Shown: piece by piece, positions 22,792-32,126 of the stretch
Layout of the letters: every line of letters starts with the position of its first letter
Position numbering within the stretch: position 1 is the first letter of the stretch
Assembly (NCBI GenBank): GCA_002690995.1
Contig: NZGS01000143.1
Span: 34,704-69,698 of the forward strand
Direction: 5' to 3'
Origin: Rhodospirillaceae bacterium
GTDB lineage: Bacteria; Pseudomonadota; Alphaproteobacteria; Thalassobaculales; Thalassobaculaceae
Length of the DNA stretch: 34,995 bases
Notes under the pieces: generated by a model
The model's database searches: none
What the model saw: only the letters and a program-made list of their open reading frames with translations
Told to the model about the DNA's origin: nothing
Program-made: the position numbers and the translations under genes

Positions 22792-23937
22792 ATGGCACTT
22801 TCGGGAATACGCGTTATCGATTTAACAAGAATATTAGCAGGCCCGTTTTGCACCTTGATGTTGGCCGATATGGGAGCCGAAGTTATTAAAATTGAGCCTC
22901 CGAAAGGCGATCCCGTTAGACAGCAAGGTATCGTCAAAAATGGACTAAGCTGGTATTTTGCCCAGTTCAATAGGAACAAGAAGTCCGTTGTTTTGGACCT
23001 GTACTCCGAAGAAGGAAAAAAAAATTTGGAACTTCTATTGGAAACGGCTGATGTGTTGGTGGAAAATTACAGGCCTGGTGTACTAGCGAAAATGGGTTTT
23101 GCACGGGAACGTTTGGAGGAAATAAATCCGAAATTAATTCATGCGAGCGTAAATGGATATGGATCGACCGGCCCCTATGTGGACAGGCCCTCTTTTGATT
23201 TTATAGCGCAAGCCATGAGCGGGTTCATGAGTGTTAACGGCTCGCAAGATGGTGAGCCGATGCGAGCAGCACCCCCAATGAGCGACTTGATAGCTGGCTT
23301 GTATGCAGCGTTTGGCGTTGTGACCGCACTTCAAGCCCGCCATCGCACCGGGAAAGGTCAAATCGTTGAGTCAAGTCTAACAAATGGTCTAATAAGTATG
23401 ATGGCATACTTGTCTGCAGAATATTTTGCTACTGGAATTATCCCTTCAAGGACAGGTAATAACCATCCGATTGCATCGCCATACGGTTTGTTTCGGGCGA
23501 GTGATGGCAGAGTCGCAGTAGCACCCTCCAATGATGTATTTGTGAAGCGATTTCTTACCGTATTAGATCTAGACTATCTTCTCGATGAGGATAAGTTTTG
23601 CACGAATGACCAGCGCATGAAAAATCGTGATGAGTTATTGGAAATAATAAACAAGGTGACAGAAAAACAATCGGTGGATCACTGGATTAAGGTTATAAAT
23701 GAGGCAGGGTGTCCGTGCGGCAGGACAATGGATTTAAAGGAAGTGTTCGAGGACCCTCAAGTTTTGGCACAGGAGATGATGCTCGAGGTTGACCATCCGG
23801 GTAGGGGTCCTGTAAAGATGACAGGGTTTCCCGTTAAATTATCAGAAACACCCGCAAAGGTACATCGTCCAACCCCTGAGCTTGGTGCGGACACGTCTGA
23901 AGTCTTGGGATCACTGAAGTCTAGGGAACGTAATTGA
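22792..23937 (+). CDS. CaiB/BaiF-family (class III) CoA-transferase
   Basis: A 381-residue class III CoA-transferase. It opens with the family hallmark GIRVIDLTRILAGPFCTLMLADMGAEVIKIEPPKGDP split over residues 5-40, followed by NRNKKSVVLDL, VENYRPG and the catalytic Asp, D165, in PPMSDLIAGLYA. Such enzymes move CoA between an acyl-CoA donor (succinyl-, formyl- or acetyl-CoA) and a carboxylic acid, or work as racemases in related branches. It follows the second SMP-30 gene by 31 bases, so it may activate the acid released by the lactonase (inference). It converges on lepA with only 16 bases between stops and no terminator visible. Confidence 0.92.
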   Translation: MALSGIRVIDLTRILAGPFCTLMLADMGAEVIKIEPPKGDPVRQQGIVKNGLSWYFAQFNRNKKSVVLDLYSEEGKKNLELLLETADVLVENYRPGVLAKMGFARERLEEINPKLIHASVNGYGSTGPYVDRPSFDFIAQAMSGFMSVNGSQDGEPMRAAPPMSDLIAGLYAAFGVVTALQARHRTGKGQIVESSLTNGLISMMAYLSAEYFATGIIPSRTGNNHPIASPYGLFRASDGRVAVAPSNDVFVKRFLTVLDLDYLLDEDKFCTNDQRMKNRDELLEIINKVTEKQSVDHWIKVINEAGCPCGRTMDLKEVFEDPQVLAQEMMLEVDHPGRGPVKMTGFPVKLSETPAKVHRPTPELGADTSEVLGSLKSRERN

Positions 23938-23953
23938 GCTTTTAATTCAGAAG

Positions 23954-25756
23954 TTAGCTGTCGCCCATTTTGAGTGCTTCGATAAAGGCGGATTGCGGAA
24001 TATCGACCCGTCCAAACTGGCGCATTTTTTTCTTACCCTTTTTTTGCTTTTCTAGGAGTTTTCTTTTTCTGGAAACATCGCCGCCATAGCATTTAGCTGT
24101 TACGTCTTTCCGCATAGCGCTAATTGTTTCTCTCGCGATAATCTTGCCCCCTATTGCTGCTTGTACTGGGATTTTGAAGAGTTGCCGGGGTATTAAGTCC
24201 TTTAGGCGGGTGCATAATTCTCGTCCTCGTGTCTCCGCTTGCGACGCGTGAACAACCATGGATAGAGCATCAACGGGCTCCGCATTTACTAATACGCTCA
24301 TACGAACTAAATCGCCTGTAATGTAATCGTCCATTTGGTAATCAAAACTAGCGTATCCGCGTGAAATGGATTTAAGTCGATCATAAAAGTCGAAGACAAC
24401 CTCGTTTAATGGCAATTTATAAACGACCATTGCCCGAGCACCTACATATGTCAGTTCTACCTGCTCTCCCCGACGTTCGGTGCATAACGATAGTATGGGA
24501 CCCAAAAACTCGTCTGGAACAAATATAGTCGCTTTGATCCATGGTTCCTCAATACTGTTGATTTTTACAACATCGGGCATATCGGAGGGATTATGGAGTT
24601 GTAATGTTTCGCCAGAATTCATGTTGATTTTGTAAACAACACTTGGTGCTGTTGTAATAAGATCTAAATCAAATTCTCGTTCTAAGCGTTCTTGTATAAT
24701 CTCGAGGTGCAGAAGACCTAAAAAGCCGCAGCGAAACCCAAACCCAAGTGCCGCAGAGGTCTCAGCTTCAAAAGAGAAACTTGCATCATTTAACCTGAGC
24801 CGTTCTAAGCTTTCCCTTAATTGTTCGTAGTCCGCTGCATCAATTGGAAAAAGTCCGCAAAACACGACAGGTACACTTGGTTTGAAACCATCTAGAGGAA
24901 CAGATGTTGGATTCCTATCCTCTGTAATAGTGTCGCCCACTTGTGTGTCGGCAACTGTTTTAATGGCAGCTGTAAAGAAACCTAGTTGACCCGACCCGAG
25001 ACTTTCTACTTCTGTCAGTTTTGGTGTAAATACGCCCACTCTGTCAACTAAGTGCGTTGCACCGGTTTGCATCATACGGATCTTCGTGCCTTTTTTTATT
25101 GTTCCATCGTACACTCTTATGAGGGCGATAACGCCCAAGTAAGCGTCGTACCAGGAATCAACGAGCAGCGCCTTCAAGGGCCCTTCCTTGTCTCCTGCTG
25201 GCGGAGGTAACTTTTCAACTAATGACTCAAGAACAGCCTTTATATTCAGGCCAGTCTTTGCAGAAATTTCAACTGCTTCTGAAGCATCTAAACCAATGAC
25301 CTCCTCTATCTGGTTCCGCACTCTTTCAGGCTCAGCGGCCGGAAGGTCTACCTTATTTAGGACTGGTATGATTTCGTGGTCCGCGTCGATTGCCTGATAC
25401 ACGTTTGCTAATGTTTGTGCTTCAACGCCTTGGCTCGCGTCTACCACAAGAAGAGAGCCCTCACATGCTGAAAGTGACCGGCTTACTTCATATGAAAAGT
25501 CTACATGGCCTGGCGTGTCCATTAAGTTTAGCTCGTAGATATCACCATCTTTCGCGGTAAACTTTAATTGGACTGACTGCGCTTTAATCGTAATTCCGCG
25601 CTCTCGTTCGATATCCATAGAATCGAGAACTTGTTCTTTCATTTCTCGTTCAGAGAGCCCTTCGCAGACTTGGATAAGACGATCAGCGAGTGTCGACTTT
25701 CCGTGATCTATGTGGGCTATAATTGCAAAGTTTCTTATTTTAGAGAGGTTACCCAT
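23954..25756 (-). CDS. lepA: Elongation factor 4 (LepA), ribosomal back-translocase GTPase
   Basis: A 600-residue translation GTPase, standard LepA length. G1 is [10 protein letters not shown]3 is [13 protein letters not shown]4 is NKVD, and the switch I region has [11 protein letters not shown]. The unique C-terminal domain is complete and ends in [23 protein letters not shown], as in most bacteria. LepA binds stalled ribosomes and affects translation fidelity under stress. It starts with ATG at 25756, with no strong ribosome site visible. A 67-base gap follows pheA on the same strand. The gene is very conserved and marks the return to core genome after the catabolic cluster. Confidence 0.98.
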   Translation of the reverse strand: MGNLSKIRNFAIIAHIDHGKSTLADRLIQVCEGLSEREMKEQVLDSMDIERERGITIKAQSVQLKFTAKDGDIYELNLMDTPGHVDFSYEVSRSLSACEGSLLVVDASQGVEAQTLANVYQAIDADHEIIPVLNKVDLPAAEPERVRNQIEEVIGLDASEAVEISAKTGLNIKAVLESLVEKLPPPAGDKEGPLKALLVDSWYDAYLGVIALIRVYDGTIKKGTKIRMMQTGATHLVDRVGVFTPKLTEVESLGSGQLGFFTAAIKTVADTQVGDTITEDRNPTSVPLDGFKPSVPVVFCGLFPIDAADYEQLRESLERLRLNDASFSFEAETSAALGFGFRCGFLGLLHLEIIQERLEREFDLDLITTAPSVVYKINMNSGETLQLHNPSDMPDVVKINSIEEPWIKATIFVPDEFLGPILSLCTERRGEQVELTYVGARAMVVYKLPLNEVVFDFYDRLKSISRGYASFDYQMDDYITGDLVRMSVLVNAEPVDALSMVVHASQAETRGRELCTRLKDLIPRQLFKIPVQAAIGGKIIARETISAMRKDVTAKCYGGDVSRKRKLLEKQKKGKKKMRQFGRVDIPQSAFIEALKMGDS

Positions 25757-25823
25757 GGCTCGAACTTACTATTTTAAAAGTTGTAAAAAAGTTCTGAAAA
25801 ATTTGATTTGAAAGGGCTATTTA

Positions 25824-26714
25824 TCATGAGCTCGCGATTGCCGTGCTAATATCGTTTTCCCTAAAAGCGTGGGAGGGATAAGTTCCTAGAACTTGAACGG
25901 CTCCTTCCGGGCAAAAAAATTGTAATTCTTCTAGGGCTAGCTTCATGGCAGGCTCGTCCGGGTGCCCGTCAGCGTCAACGTAAAACTGTGCGGCGGCGAA
26001 TGACCCATCTATCATGTAGGATTCAAGTTTAGTTAGGTTGATGCCATTTGTGGCAAATCCACCAAGCGCTTTGTAGAGTGCCGCTGGTACGCTCCTTACT
26101 TTGAAGATAATCGTAGTTATGCATTTAACGCTGTTGACCTCGGGTATAATTGGCTCCCTCCCCATGATTAACATCCTTGTCGTATTATGATCAGCGTCTT
26201 CAACGCTTTCTCTCAGTATTTCCAACCCATAAATCTCGGCGGCAAGCCTTGGCCCGATGGCCGCTATCTTGGGGTTTTTTCTCTCGGAAACATCTCTTGC
26301 TGCGCCGGCTGTGTCTGGGTGTTGAACTGGTTGAGCAGACAACTCATGTAGTAATTTCCTAGACTGACCTAGTGCATGCACATGGCTATGTATTTCTTCT
26401 AATTCTTCCGGTTTTGCGCCCTTTAATCCTAGCAGCATGGCATTAATTCTTTGGAAATGCTCGTCGACAATATAAAGTCCGGATCCTGGTAACAGATGGT
26501 GAATGTCGGCAACTCTACCGGCGACAGAGTTTTCTACTGGTACCATTGCGAACCCTGCACGTTTTTCCTGAACTGCAGCTAGCATCTCTTCAAAACTATG
26601 ACATGGTAGTACAGAGAGTTCGGGCCTTGCCTCTATACAAGCCATATGAGAATTGGCACCTAGCTCACCTTGAAATGCAATTATGTCTTTTGCGTCTGTC
26701 ACAAAATTTACCAC
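25824..26714 (-). CDS. pheA: Prephenate dehydratase
   Basis: A stand-alone prephenate dehydratase (about 296 residues, no chorismate mutase domain), converting prephenate to phenylpyruvate in phenylalanine synthesis. The catalytic domain has IAFQGELGANSHMA, PVENSVAGRVADIHHLL, and NTTRMLIMG with the conserved TxxR. The C-terminal ACT domain (FKVRSVPAALYKALGGFA, then LTKLESYM) is the phenylalanine-sensing region. The frame opens at a GTG (26714) three bases after the kdsB stop. A second GTG at 26702 gives VTDAKDII, nearer the usual family start; neither has a good ribosome site, so coupling to kdsB is likely. Confidence 0.95.
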   Translation of the reverse strand: MVNFVTDAKDIIAFQGELGANSHMACIEARPELSVLPCHSFEEMLAAVQEKRAGFAMVPVENSVAGRVADIHHLLPGSGLYIVDEHFQRINAMLLGLKGAKPEELEEIHSHVHALGQSRKLLHELSAQPVQHPDTAGAARDVSERKNPKIAAIGPRLAAEIYGLEILRESVEDADHNTTRMLIMGREPIIPEVNSVKCITTIIFKVRSVPAALYKALGGFATNGINLTKLESYMIDGSFAAAQFYVDADGHPDEPAMKLALEELQFFCPEGAVQVLGTYPSHAFRENDISTAIASS

Positions 26715-26717
26715 TTG

Positions 26718-27458
26718 TTATTTTATTAGCAATTTAGCTTTTTCTAAATCTTCTGGAGTATCGACACCAAAGGGTACGGTGTCAACGAGGGCAACATCAA
26801 TTCTCATCCCATTCTCTAATGCTCGCAACTGCTCTAATTTTTCCTGCTGCTCCAACGGAGATATGGGAAGTTTTACAAAACGTTCAAGAGCGTGTCTTTT
26901 ATAGGTATAGAGACCGATATGGTGGTACATTGGACCATTGCCAGTCGGTGCAGGGGCTCTAGTAAAATATAGGGCCTTGCCTGTGATCCCGTCATTATTC
27001 CAGGCTACTATAGCTTTCACAATCGAGGGAGATAACTTCTCTTCTGGAATTATTATTTTAGCAGCCACTGTTCCAATATCTACTTGGTCATTATCCATCA
27101 AATTATAAGCAGCCGTAATTGTCGATCGTTCAAGCAAAGGCAGGTCGCCTTGCAAGTTGATGATAATGTCATGCTTTTTAGACGGGTCTGCCTTCTCAAG
27201 TGCAGCAAAGATTCTATCAGATCCGGACGGCAAAGCTGGATCTGTTAAGATTGCCTCTCCACCTTCATTTTGAATTGCTTTTGAAATTTCGGTATCGCCG
27301 CTCGCAACTATAACTCTTCCGATATTCGCATCTACAGCAATTTGCCAAACTCGAACTATCATGGGCACACCGTTTATATCTGCAAGAGGTTTATTTGGTA
27401 GCCTTGTGGAGTTCATACGAGCAGGGATTAAGATGATTGGATTACTATCAGAAAGCAT
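26718..27458 (-). CDS. kdsB: 3-deoxy-manno-octulosonate cytidylyltransferase (CMP-KDO synthetase)
   Basis: A 246-residue enzyme that activates KDO with CTP to give CMP-KDO for lipopolysaccharide inner-core synthesis, indicating a Gram-negative outer membrane. Motifs are IPARMNSTRLPNKPL near the N terminus, the INLQGDLPLL nucleotide-site block, and the family's YHHIGLYTYKRHALERF. The ATG at 27458 is preceded by AAGG. pheA begins three bases after its stop, and the two form a leftward operon facing the cytochrome gene. The kdsB-pheA pair next to a membrane-anchored cytochrome c is familiar from alphaproteobacteria. Confidence 0.96.
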   Translation of the reverse strand: MLSDSNPIILIPARMNSTRLPNKPLADINGVPMIVRVWQIAVDANIGRVIVASGDTEISKAIQNEGGEAILTDPALPSGSDRIFAALEKADPSKKHDIIINLQGDLPLLERSTITAAYNLMDNDQVDIGTVAAKIIIPEEKLSPSIVKAIVAWNNDGITGKALYFTRAPAPTGNGPMYHHIGLYTYKRHALERFVKLPISPLEQQEKLEQLRALENGMRIDVALVDTVPFGVDTPEDLEKAKLLIK

Positions 27459-27664
27459 CAGTAAACCTTGATTAAGAGTGTGCGGCTAAATGCCGCTCGA
27501 AAGCACATATTCCGCCCAATAAATTGTCATTTTGTTCAATATTCTATAGAAAACCACGACCAAAATAGAGTATACAGTTGTATGTTGGACAGATCCTAAC
27601 GAAAACGTTAAGTTAGACGATTTTTATACGCTGGTTGTTTTTAAAAAAGGTTGGGAACTTTGTA

Positions 27665-28246
27665 ATGGCGTCTTTGGAAATGAATAAAATTGCTGCGGGA
27701 GTTCTGTGCGCCGGCTTACTTGCTATGGCAGCAGGTAAGATTGCGGACGTTCTTGTGAACCCGGATGATCTTGAAAAGAACGCGTATGCAGTTGACACCA
27801 CGCAAATTGCCGGCCCAGCCGCGTCATCGGCACCAGCTGGTCCGTCTCTAGAACCAGTGATGGCTTTATTAGCATCGGCTGATCCAATAGCAGGGCAAAA
27901 AGTATTTAAAAAATGTTCAGCATGTCACTCCGTCACAAGCGGTGGAAAGCATAAGGTTGGCCCAAACCTATATGATATCGTGAATGCAAAGATCGGTGCG
28001 AAAGATGGCTTTGGGTATTCGAGTGCGATGAAAGGCTTCGAAGCTGCTCCGAACTGGGATTATGCTGCTCTGAACGGATTCTTAAAAAAGCCGAAGGAAT
28101 ACATGCCTGGAACAAAAATGGGTTTTGCGGGTTTAAAAAAGGTTAAAGACCGCGCCTCTGTGATCGCTTACCTGCGCACACTAGCGGATACGCCCGCCGC
28201 ACTACCTACTGAAGACCAGATTGTAAAAGAAGCTTCAGGAAGCTAA
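27665..28246 (+). CDS. Membrane-anchored c-type cytochrome (CycM-like)
   Basis: A 193-residue class I cytochrome c. The ATG at 27665 (MASLEMNK) is preferred over a TTG 30 bases upstream, because the hydrophobic N-terminal anchor (about residues 9-31) then follows directly. A Pro/Ala-rich linker (about 49-65) leads to the haem domain with CSACH at residues 84-88 and the probable Met ligand in YMPGTKMGF. As in alphaproteobacterial CycM/c552, it should sit on the periplasmic face and carry electrons from the bc1 complex to an oxidase. It diverges from kdsB across a 206-base gap with no promoter I can support. The phosphatase gene follows after 27 bases. Confidence 0.92.
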   Translation: MASLEMNKIAAGVLCAGLLAMAAGKIADVLVNPDDLEKNAYAVDTTQIAGPAASSAPAGPSLEPVMALLASADPIAGQKVFKKCSACHSVTSGGKHKVGPNLYDIVNAKIGAKDGFGYSSAMKGFEAAPNWDYAALNGFLKKPKEYMPGTKMGFAGLKKVKDRASVIAYLRTLADTPAALPTEDQIVKEASGS

Positions 28247-28273
28247 GGCACAACAGAAGATATTCATAAGCCC

Positions 28274-29050
28274 ATGGATGACATAAATGATTTTGCGGCT
28301 TTCGGTGAAAATTTAGCTGATTCTAGCGGTGAAATTATTTTAAGCTATTGGCGGAGCCAACTAGAAGTTATTCGCAAATCGGACGAGAGCCCTGTGACTA
28401 GAGCGGACAGGGAAGCTGAAAAAAAAATCCGTGAATTAATTGAAGCAGAATATCCCCATCATGGAATATCTGGTGAAGAGTTCGGCAACGTCCGTCTTGA
28501 TGCAGAATATATATGGTCACTTGATCCAATTGATGGAACAAAAGCTTTTATAAGCGGCTCTCCCTTGTTTGGTACTCTGATAGCGCTTTTAAAAAACGGC
28601 GCCCCAATTATGGGAATAATTAATATACCTGCTACGGGTGAGAGATGGATAGGCGGAAAAGATTTACCGGCTAATCTCAATGGTGTTGAAGTTAGGGTAA
28701 GGAGAGGCTTAGCCCTCTCTGAAGCAACCTTAGCATCGACAAGCCCGAAGATGTTCGTAGGAAAGGACGCAGAGCGGATCCAGAGGGTCCAAGACAAGGT
28801 AAAACTTCCAATTTTTGGCGGAGATTGCTACCTCTACGGGATGTTGACCTTGGGGACTATAGATCTGGTAATCGAGGCGAGCATGTCGGACTATGATTAT
28901 TTGGCGCCAACGGCGATGGTTCACGCCGCTGGAGGAGTTGTGACAGGATGGGCTGGCGAGCAATTGGGACTAGGAACCACTGATAAAATTGTTGCGGCCG
29001 GGGACCCAAAACTCCATGCTGAAGTAATAAAACTATTAAATGACGATTGA
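28274..29050 (+). CDS. Inositol monophosphatase-family enzyme, HisN-type histidinol-phosphatase
   Basis: A 258-residue Li+-sensitive-phosphatase-fold enzyme. The metal site comes from SGEEFG and WSLDPIDGTKAFISG; the TKAFISG continuation is the mark of the histidinol-phosphatase (HisN) branch rather than SuhB. The second block DYDYLAPTAMVHAAGGVVT completes the active site. It would remove phosphate from histidinol phosphate, the next-to-last stage of histidine synthesis, with Mg2+ in the cytoplasm. No other his genes are nearby, so the specificity rests on the motif alone. It lies 27 bases after the cytochrome gene and is probably co-transcribed. Confidence 0.88.
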   Translation: MDDINDFAAFGENLADSSGEIILSYWRSQLEVIRKSDESPVTRADREAEKKIRELIEAEYPHHGISGEEFGNVRLDAEYIWSLDPIDGTKAFISGSPLFGTLIALLKNGAPIMGIINIPATGERWIGGKDLPANLNGVEVRVRRGLALSEATLASTSPKMFVGKDAERIQRVQDKVKLPIFGGDCYLYGMLTLGTIDLVIEASMSDYDYLAPTAMVHAAGGVVTGWAGEQLGLGTTDKIVAAGDPKLHAEVIKLLNDD

Positions 29051-29085
29051 AATTAGCGCCAATTAAAAAGCCATAGACTTTGTTA

Positions 29086-29105
29086 GAAGAAACGCTATTT
29101 TCTTC
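29086..29105 (+). terminator. Weak hairpin between the phosphatase gene and yejA
   Basis: GAAGAAA (29086-29092) and TTTCTTC (29099-29105) form a 7-bp stem with a 6-base loop. The stem is AU-rich and no T tract follows, so it may only dampen transcription into the transporter operon. Confidence 0.25.
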
Positions 29106-29151
29106 ACAGTAGGATGCTAATTACATTTGTGGGCGTGATACGGATTTCCAG

Positions 29152-30990
29152 ATGAGGCTCTCTTTCTTATATATTCTAGTTTTTGTTTTTACTATCCTAG
29201 CTAACGAAGCATATGCCAATCGAAAAGAGGCTGCACATGCTTTTGCTATGCACGGTAAACCGAAATACGGAGAAAATTTTAAACACTTTGAGTATGTAAA
29301 CCCGTTCGCACCTAAAGGTGGGAAGCTTATTAATGAAGCTATGGGCACCTTCGATAGCTTTAACCCATTTATTCTGAAAGGAGTTAAAGCAGCAGGGTTA
29401 GGATTAATTTATGATAGTCTTATGGTTGGTTCTTCAGATGAAGCTTTCACAAATTACGGTCTCATAGCCGAGAGCATAATTGTCCCAGAAGATAGATCCT
29501 GGGTTTCCTTTAATCTCAATCCAGATGCAAAGTGGCACGATGGCAAACCAATATCTGTAGATGATGTTATATGGACTTTTAATACCCTCATATCTGAAGG
29601 CCACCCATCCTTTAAAATTTATTATCGTGATGTGGAATTAGTGGAAGAGACTGGCAAACGACAGGTAACTTTTCGTTTTCCCAAATCTACAAACCGGGAG
29701 CTACCCCTGATTCTTGGTCAGATGACAATACTTCCAAAGCATTACTGGGAGGGGCAGAATTTTAAAAAAACAACACTCAAACCGCCTCTGGGCAGTGGGG
29801 CCTACCGCATTAAAAACTTTGAAGCGGGGAGGTCCGTTAGCTATGAACGTGTGAAAAATTACTGGGCGGCAGATCTTCCGGTAAATAAGGGTCAATCCAA
29901 TTTTGACGAAATAAGCTACGAATATTATAGAGACAGGGACGTCGCCACCGAGGCGTTTAAAAGTGGGGCATTTGACCTCAGGGCTGAGAACCAATCAAAA
30001 AGGTGGGCAACCGCCTACGATTTTCCAGCATTGAAAGAAGGTAAGGTAAAAAAAATACTTATACCGCATGAGCGTCCGACAGGCATGCAAGGTTTTGTAT
30101 TCAATACTAGGAAGAATTTTTTCAGTGACCCAAAAGTGAGGTTGGCAATAAATTATGCGTGGGACTTTGAGTGGACAAATAAAACGCTGATGTATAACGC
30201 CTACAAGCGAACAAACAGCTATTTTTCGAACTCTGAGTTATCCTCCTCGGGAAGAGTACCTGATGGTGAGGAGTTAAAAATCCTACAAAAGTTCAAGGGG
30301 CAAGTGCCTAAACAAGTTTTTGATGAGGTTTATACAGCACCCCAAACGGATGGTTCAGGAAATAATCGGAAAAATCTTAGACTAGCTTTAAAACTTTTGC
30401 GAGAAGCAGGTTGGACGGTAAAGGATGGAAAGCTAATCAATCGTAATGGCATTCCATTGAAGTTTGAGCTCCTTATTGCCTACCCCTCTATTGAGCGTCT
30501 AGCATTACCTTTAAAACAAAGTTTGAAACGACTCGGCATTGAAATGTCGATAAGAACTGTCGATGTTGCTCAATATCAGCAGAGAGTGGACACTTTTGAT
30601 TTTGATATGATTGTCTCAAGTTTTGGGCAATCACTTTCACCTGGCAACGAGCAGCGGGATTTTTGGCACTCAACAAATGCGAACAGACCAGGGAGTAGAA
30701 ATTTAATAGGTATCCAAGAGCCTGTGATCGATAAACTCGTTGAATTGGTGATAGAATCGCCTGATAGGGAAAGTCTCATTTCTCGGACTCGGGCTTTAGA
30801 CCGTGTGCTCTTATGGCAACACTATGTTATACCGCATTTTCATCTTCAAGCGTCGCGTCTCGTTTTTTGGAATATATTTGGACGGCCGAAGAATGTAGCA
30901 AAATACTCGAGTGGTTTCCCTAATACCTGGTGGTTGGACACCGCGAGAGAAAAAGAAGTACGTGCCTGGAAGGATCAGCGCACTAAGTAA
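29152..30990 (+). CDS. yejA: Periplasmic peptide-binding protein, YejA-like (SBP family 5)
   Basis: A 612-residue substrate-binding protein, the expected size for YejA. A signal peptide occupies residues 1-22 (cleaved after AYA). The mature start has HAFAMHGKPKYGENFKHFEYVNP and APKGGKL, hallmark text of the microcin C/oligopeptide-binding YejA group. Also present are WHDGKPISVDDVIWTF and, later, KVRLAINYAWDFEWTN. In enterobacteria this system imports peptides, including microcin C. It heads the operon yejA-yejB-yejE-yejF, with a 14-base gap to yejB. The upstream gap of 101 bases contains a weak hairpin and no clear promoter. Confidence 0.93.
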   Translation: MRLSFLYILVFVFTILANEAYANRKEAAHAFAMHGKPKYGENFKHFEYVNPFAPKGGKLINEAMGTFDSFNPFILKGVKAAGLGLIYDSLMVGSSDEAFTNYGLIAESIIVPEDRSWVSFNLNPDAKWHDGKPISVDDVIWTFNTLISEGHPSFKIYYRDVELVEETGKRQVTFRFPKSTNRELPLILGQMTILPKHYWEGQNFKKTTLKPPLGSGAYRIKNFEAGRSVSYERVKNYWAADLPVNKGQSNFDEISYEYYRDRDVATEAFKSGAFDLRAENQSKRWATAYDFPALKEGKVKKILIPHERPTGMQGFVFNTRKNFFSDPKVRLAINYAWDFEWTNKTLMYNAYKRTNSYFSNSELSSSGRVPDGEELKILQKFKGQVPKQVFDEVYTAPQTDGSGNNRKNLRLALKLLREAGWTVKDGKLINRNGIPLKFELLIAYPSIERLALPLKQSLKRLGIEMSIRTVDVAQYQQRVDTFDFDMIVSSFGQSLSPGNEQRDFWHSTNANRPGSRNLIGIQEPVIDKLVELVIESPDRESLISRTRALDRVLLWQHYVIPHFHLQASRLVFWNIFGRPKNVAKYSSGFPNTWWLDTAREKEVRAWKDQRTK

Positions 30991-31004
30991 TAAGAGATAC
31001 TGGT

Positions 31005-32123
31005 ATGCTCGCATATATAATAAAGAGGCTGCTTTTAGTTCCAGTGACGCTTTTTGCCATAATACTGGTAAACTTTATTGTGATTCAATTCGCCCCCGGG
31101 GGTCCAGTAGAGCAGACGATCGCACAAATACAGGGTATTGGTGTTGATGCTACAGCACGCATAACGGGCGGCGGAAGTTCGGACTCGCTGGCGTCAAGCC
31201 CAGACCCAAAAGCTTCATTATCGAAGGGAAATATGGACTCGGTCTATCGAGGTGCGAGGGGACTTGACCCGGAGATAATAAAAGAAATCGAAAAAGATTT
31301 CGGTTTCGATAAACCTGTGCATGTCCGATTTTTTGATATGATTAAGAACTATATTTTCTTTGACTTTGGGGAGAGCTATTTTAAAGACCAACGTGTGGTA
31401 GACTTAGTTGTGGAAAAAATGCCAGTTTCCATTTCGTTGGGTCTATGGACCACGTTAATTGTTTATCTTATATCCGTCCCCCTAGGTATTAGAAAAGCTA
31501 TAAAGGACGGCAGTCGATTTGATATTTGGTCGTCGGGTTTTGTGATTATAGGCAATGCTATACCGGGGTTTTTATTCGCAATACTTCTGGTGGTGCTATT
31601 TGCTGGCGGAAGTTTTTGGACAGTATTCCCTATTAGAGGTTTGGTATCTCAGGGCTGGGAACAAATGTCCACACTAGAGCTTGTGTTAGACTATCTTTGG
31701 CACATGGTCTTGCCGATTGGATCAATGGTGATTGGTGGTTTTGCCGGTTTGACAATGCTTACCAAGAATTCTTTTATGGAGGAAATTAATAAACAATATG
31801 TTTTGACGGCGAAGGCTAAGGGTTTAAGCGAAGCACGTGTCCTTTACGGGCATGTATTTAGGAATGCAATGCTTATCGTAATAGCGGGCTTTCCGAGTGC
31901 ATTTATAGGAATTCTTTTCACGGGATCACTAATAACTGAGATTATCTTTTCACTAGATGGCCTGGGCTTACTCGGCTTCAAGGCAGCTATAAGTAGAGAT
32001 TATCCCGTGATGTTCGCGACACTCTACTTTTTTACGCTGTTGGGTCTACTTATGAGCATAATTGGCGATATGATGTACGTCGTTATAGATCGTAGGATTG
32101 ATTTCGAAAGTCGCGAGACCTAG
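31005..32123 (+). CDS. yejB: Peptide ABC transporter permease YejB
   Basis: A 372-residue DppB-type inner-membrane permease with the long YejB insertion (about residues 45-95, GGGSSDSLASSPDPKASLSK) after the first membrane helix. It opens MLAYIIKRLLLVPVTLFAI and includes FAPGGPVEQ. The EAA-type coupling loop is QYVLTAKAKGLSEARVLYGHV. About six membrane helices are visible. yejE begins 3 bases after its stop. It forms the channel with YejE and is powered by YejF. Confidence 0.93.
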   Translation: MLAYIIKRLLLVPVTLFAIILVNFIVIQFAPGGPVEQTIAQIQGIGVDATARITGGGSSDSLASSPDPKASLSKGNMDSVYRGARGLDPEIIKEIEKDFGFDKPVHVRFFDMIKNYIFFDFGESYFKDQRVVDLVVEKMPVSISLGLWTTLIVYLISVPLGIRKAIKDGSRFDIWSSGFVIIGNAIPGFLFAILLVVLFAGGSFWTVFPIRGLVSQGWEQMSTLELVLDYLWHMVLPIGSMVIGGFAGLTMLTKNSFMEEINKQYVLTAKAKGLSEARVLYGHVFRNAMLIVIAGFPSAFIGILFTGSLITEIIFSLDGLGLLGFKAAISRDYPVMFATLYFFTLLGLLMSIIGDMMYVVIDRRIDFESRET

Positions 32124-32126
32124 ACA

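Noticed and set aside
27635-27664. TTG at 27635 as the start of the cytochrome gene
   Set aside because: It adds ten residues before the expected MASLEMNK start and has no better ribosome site.
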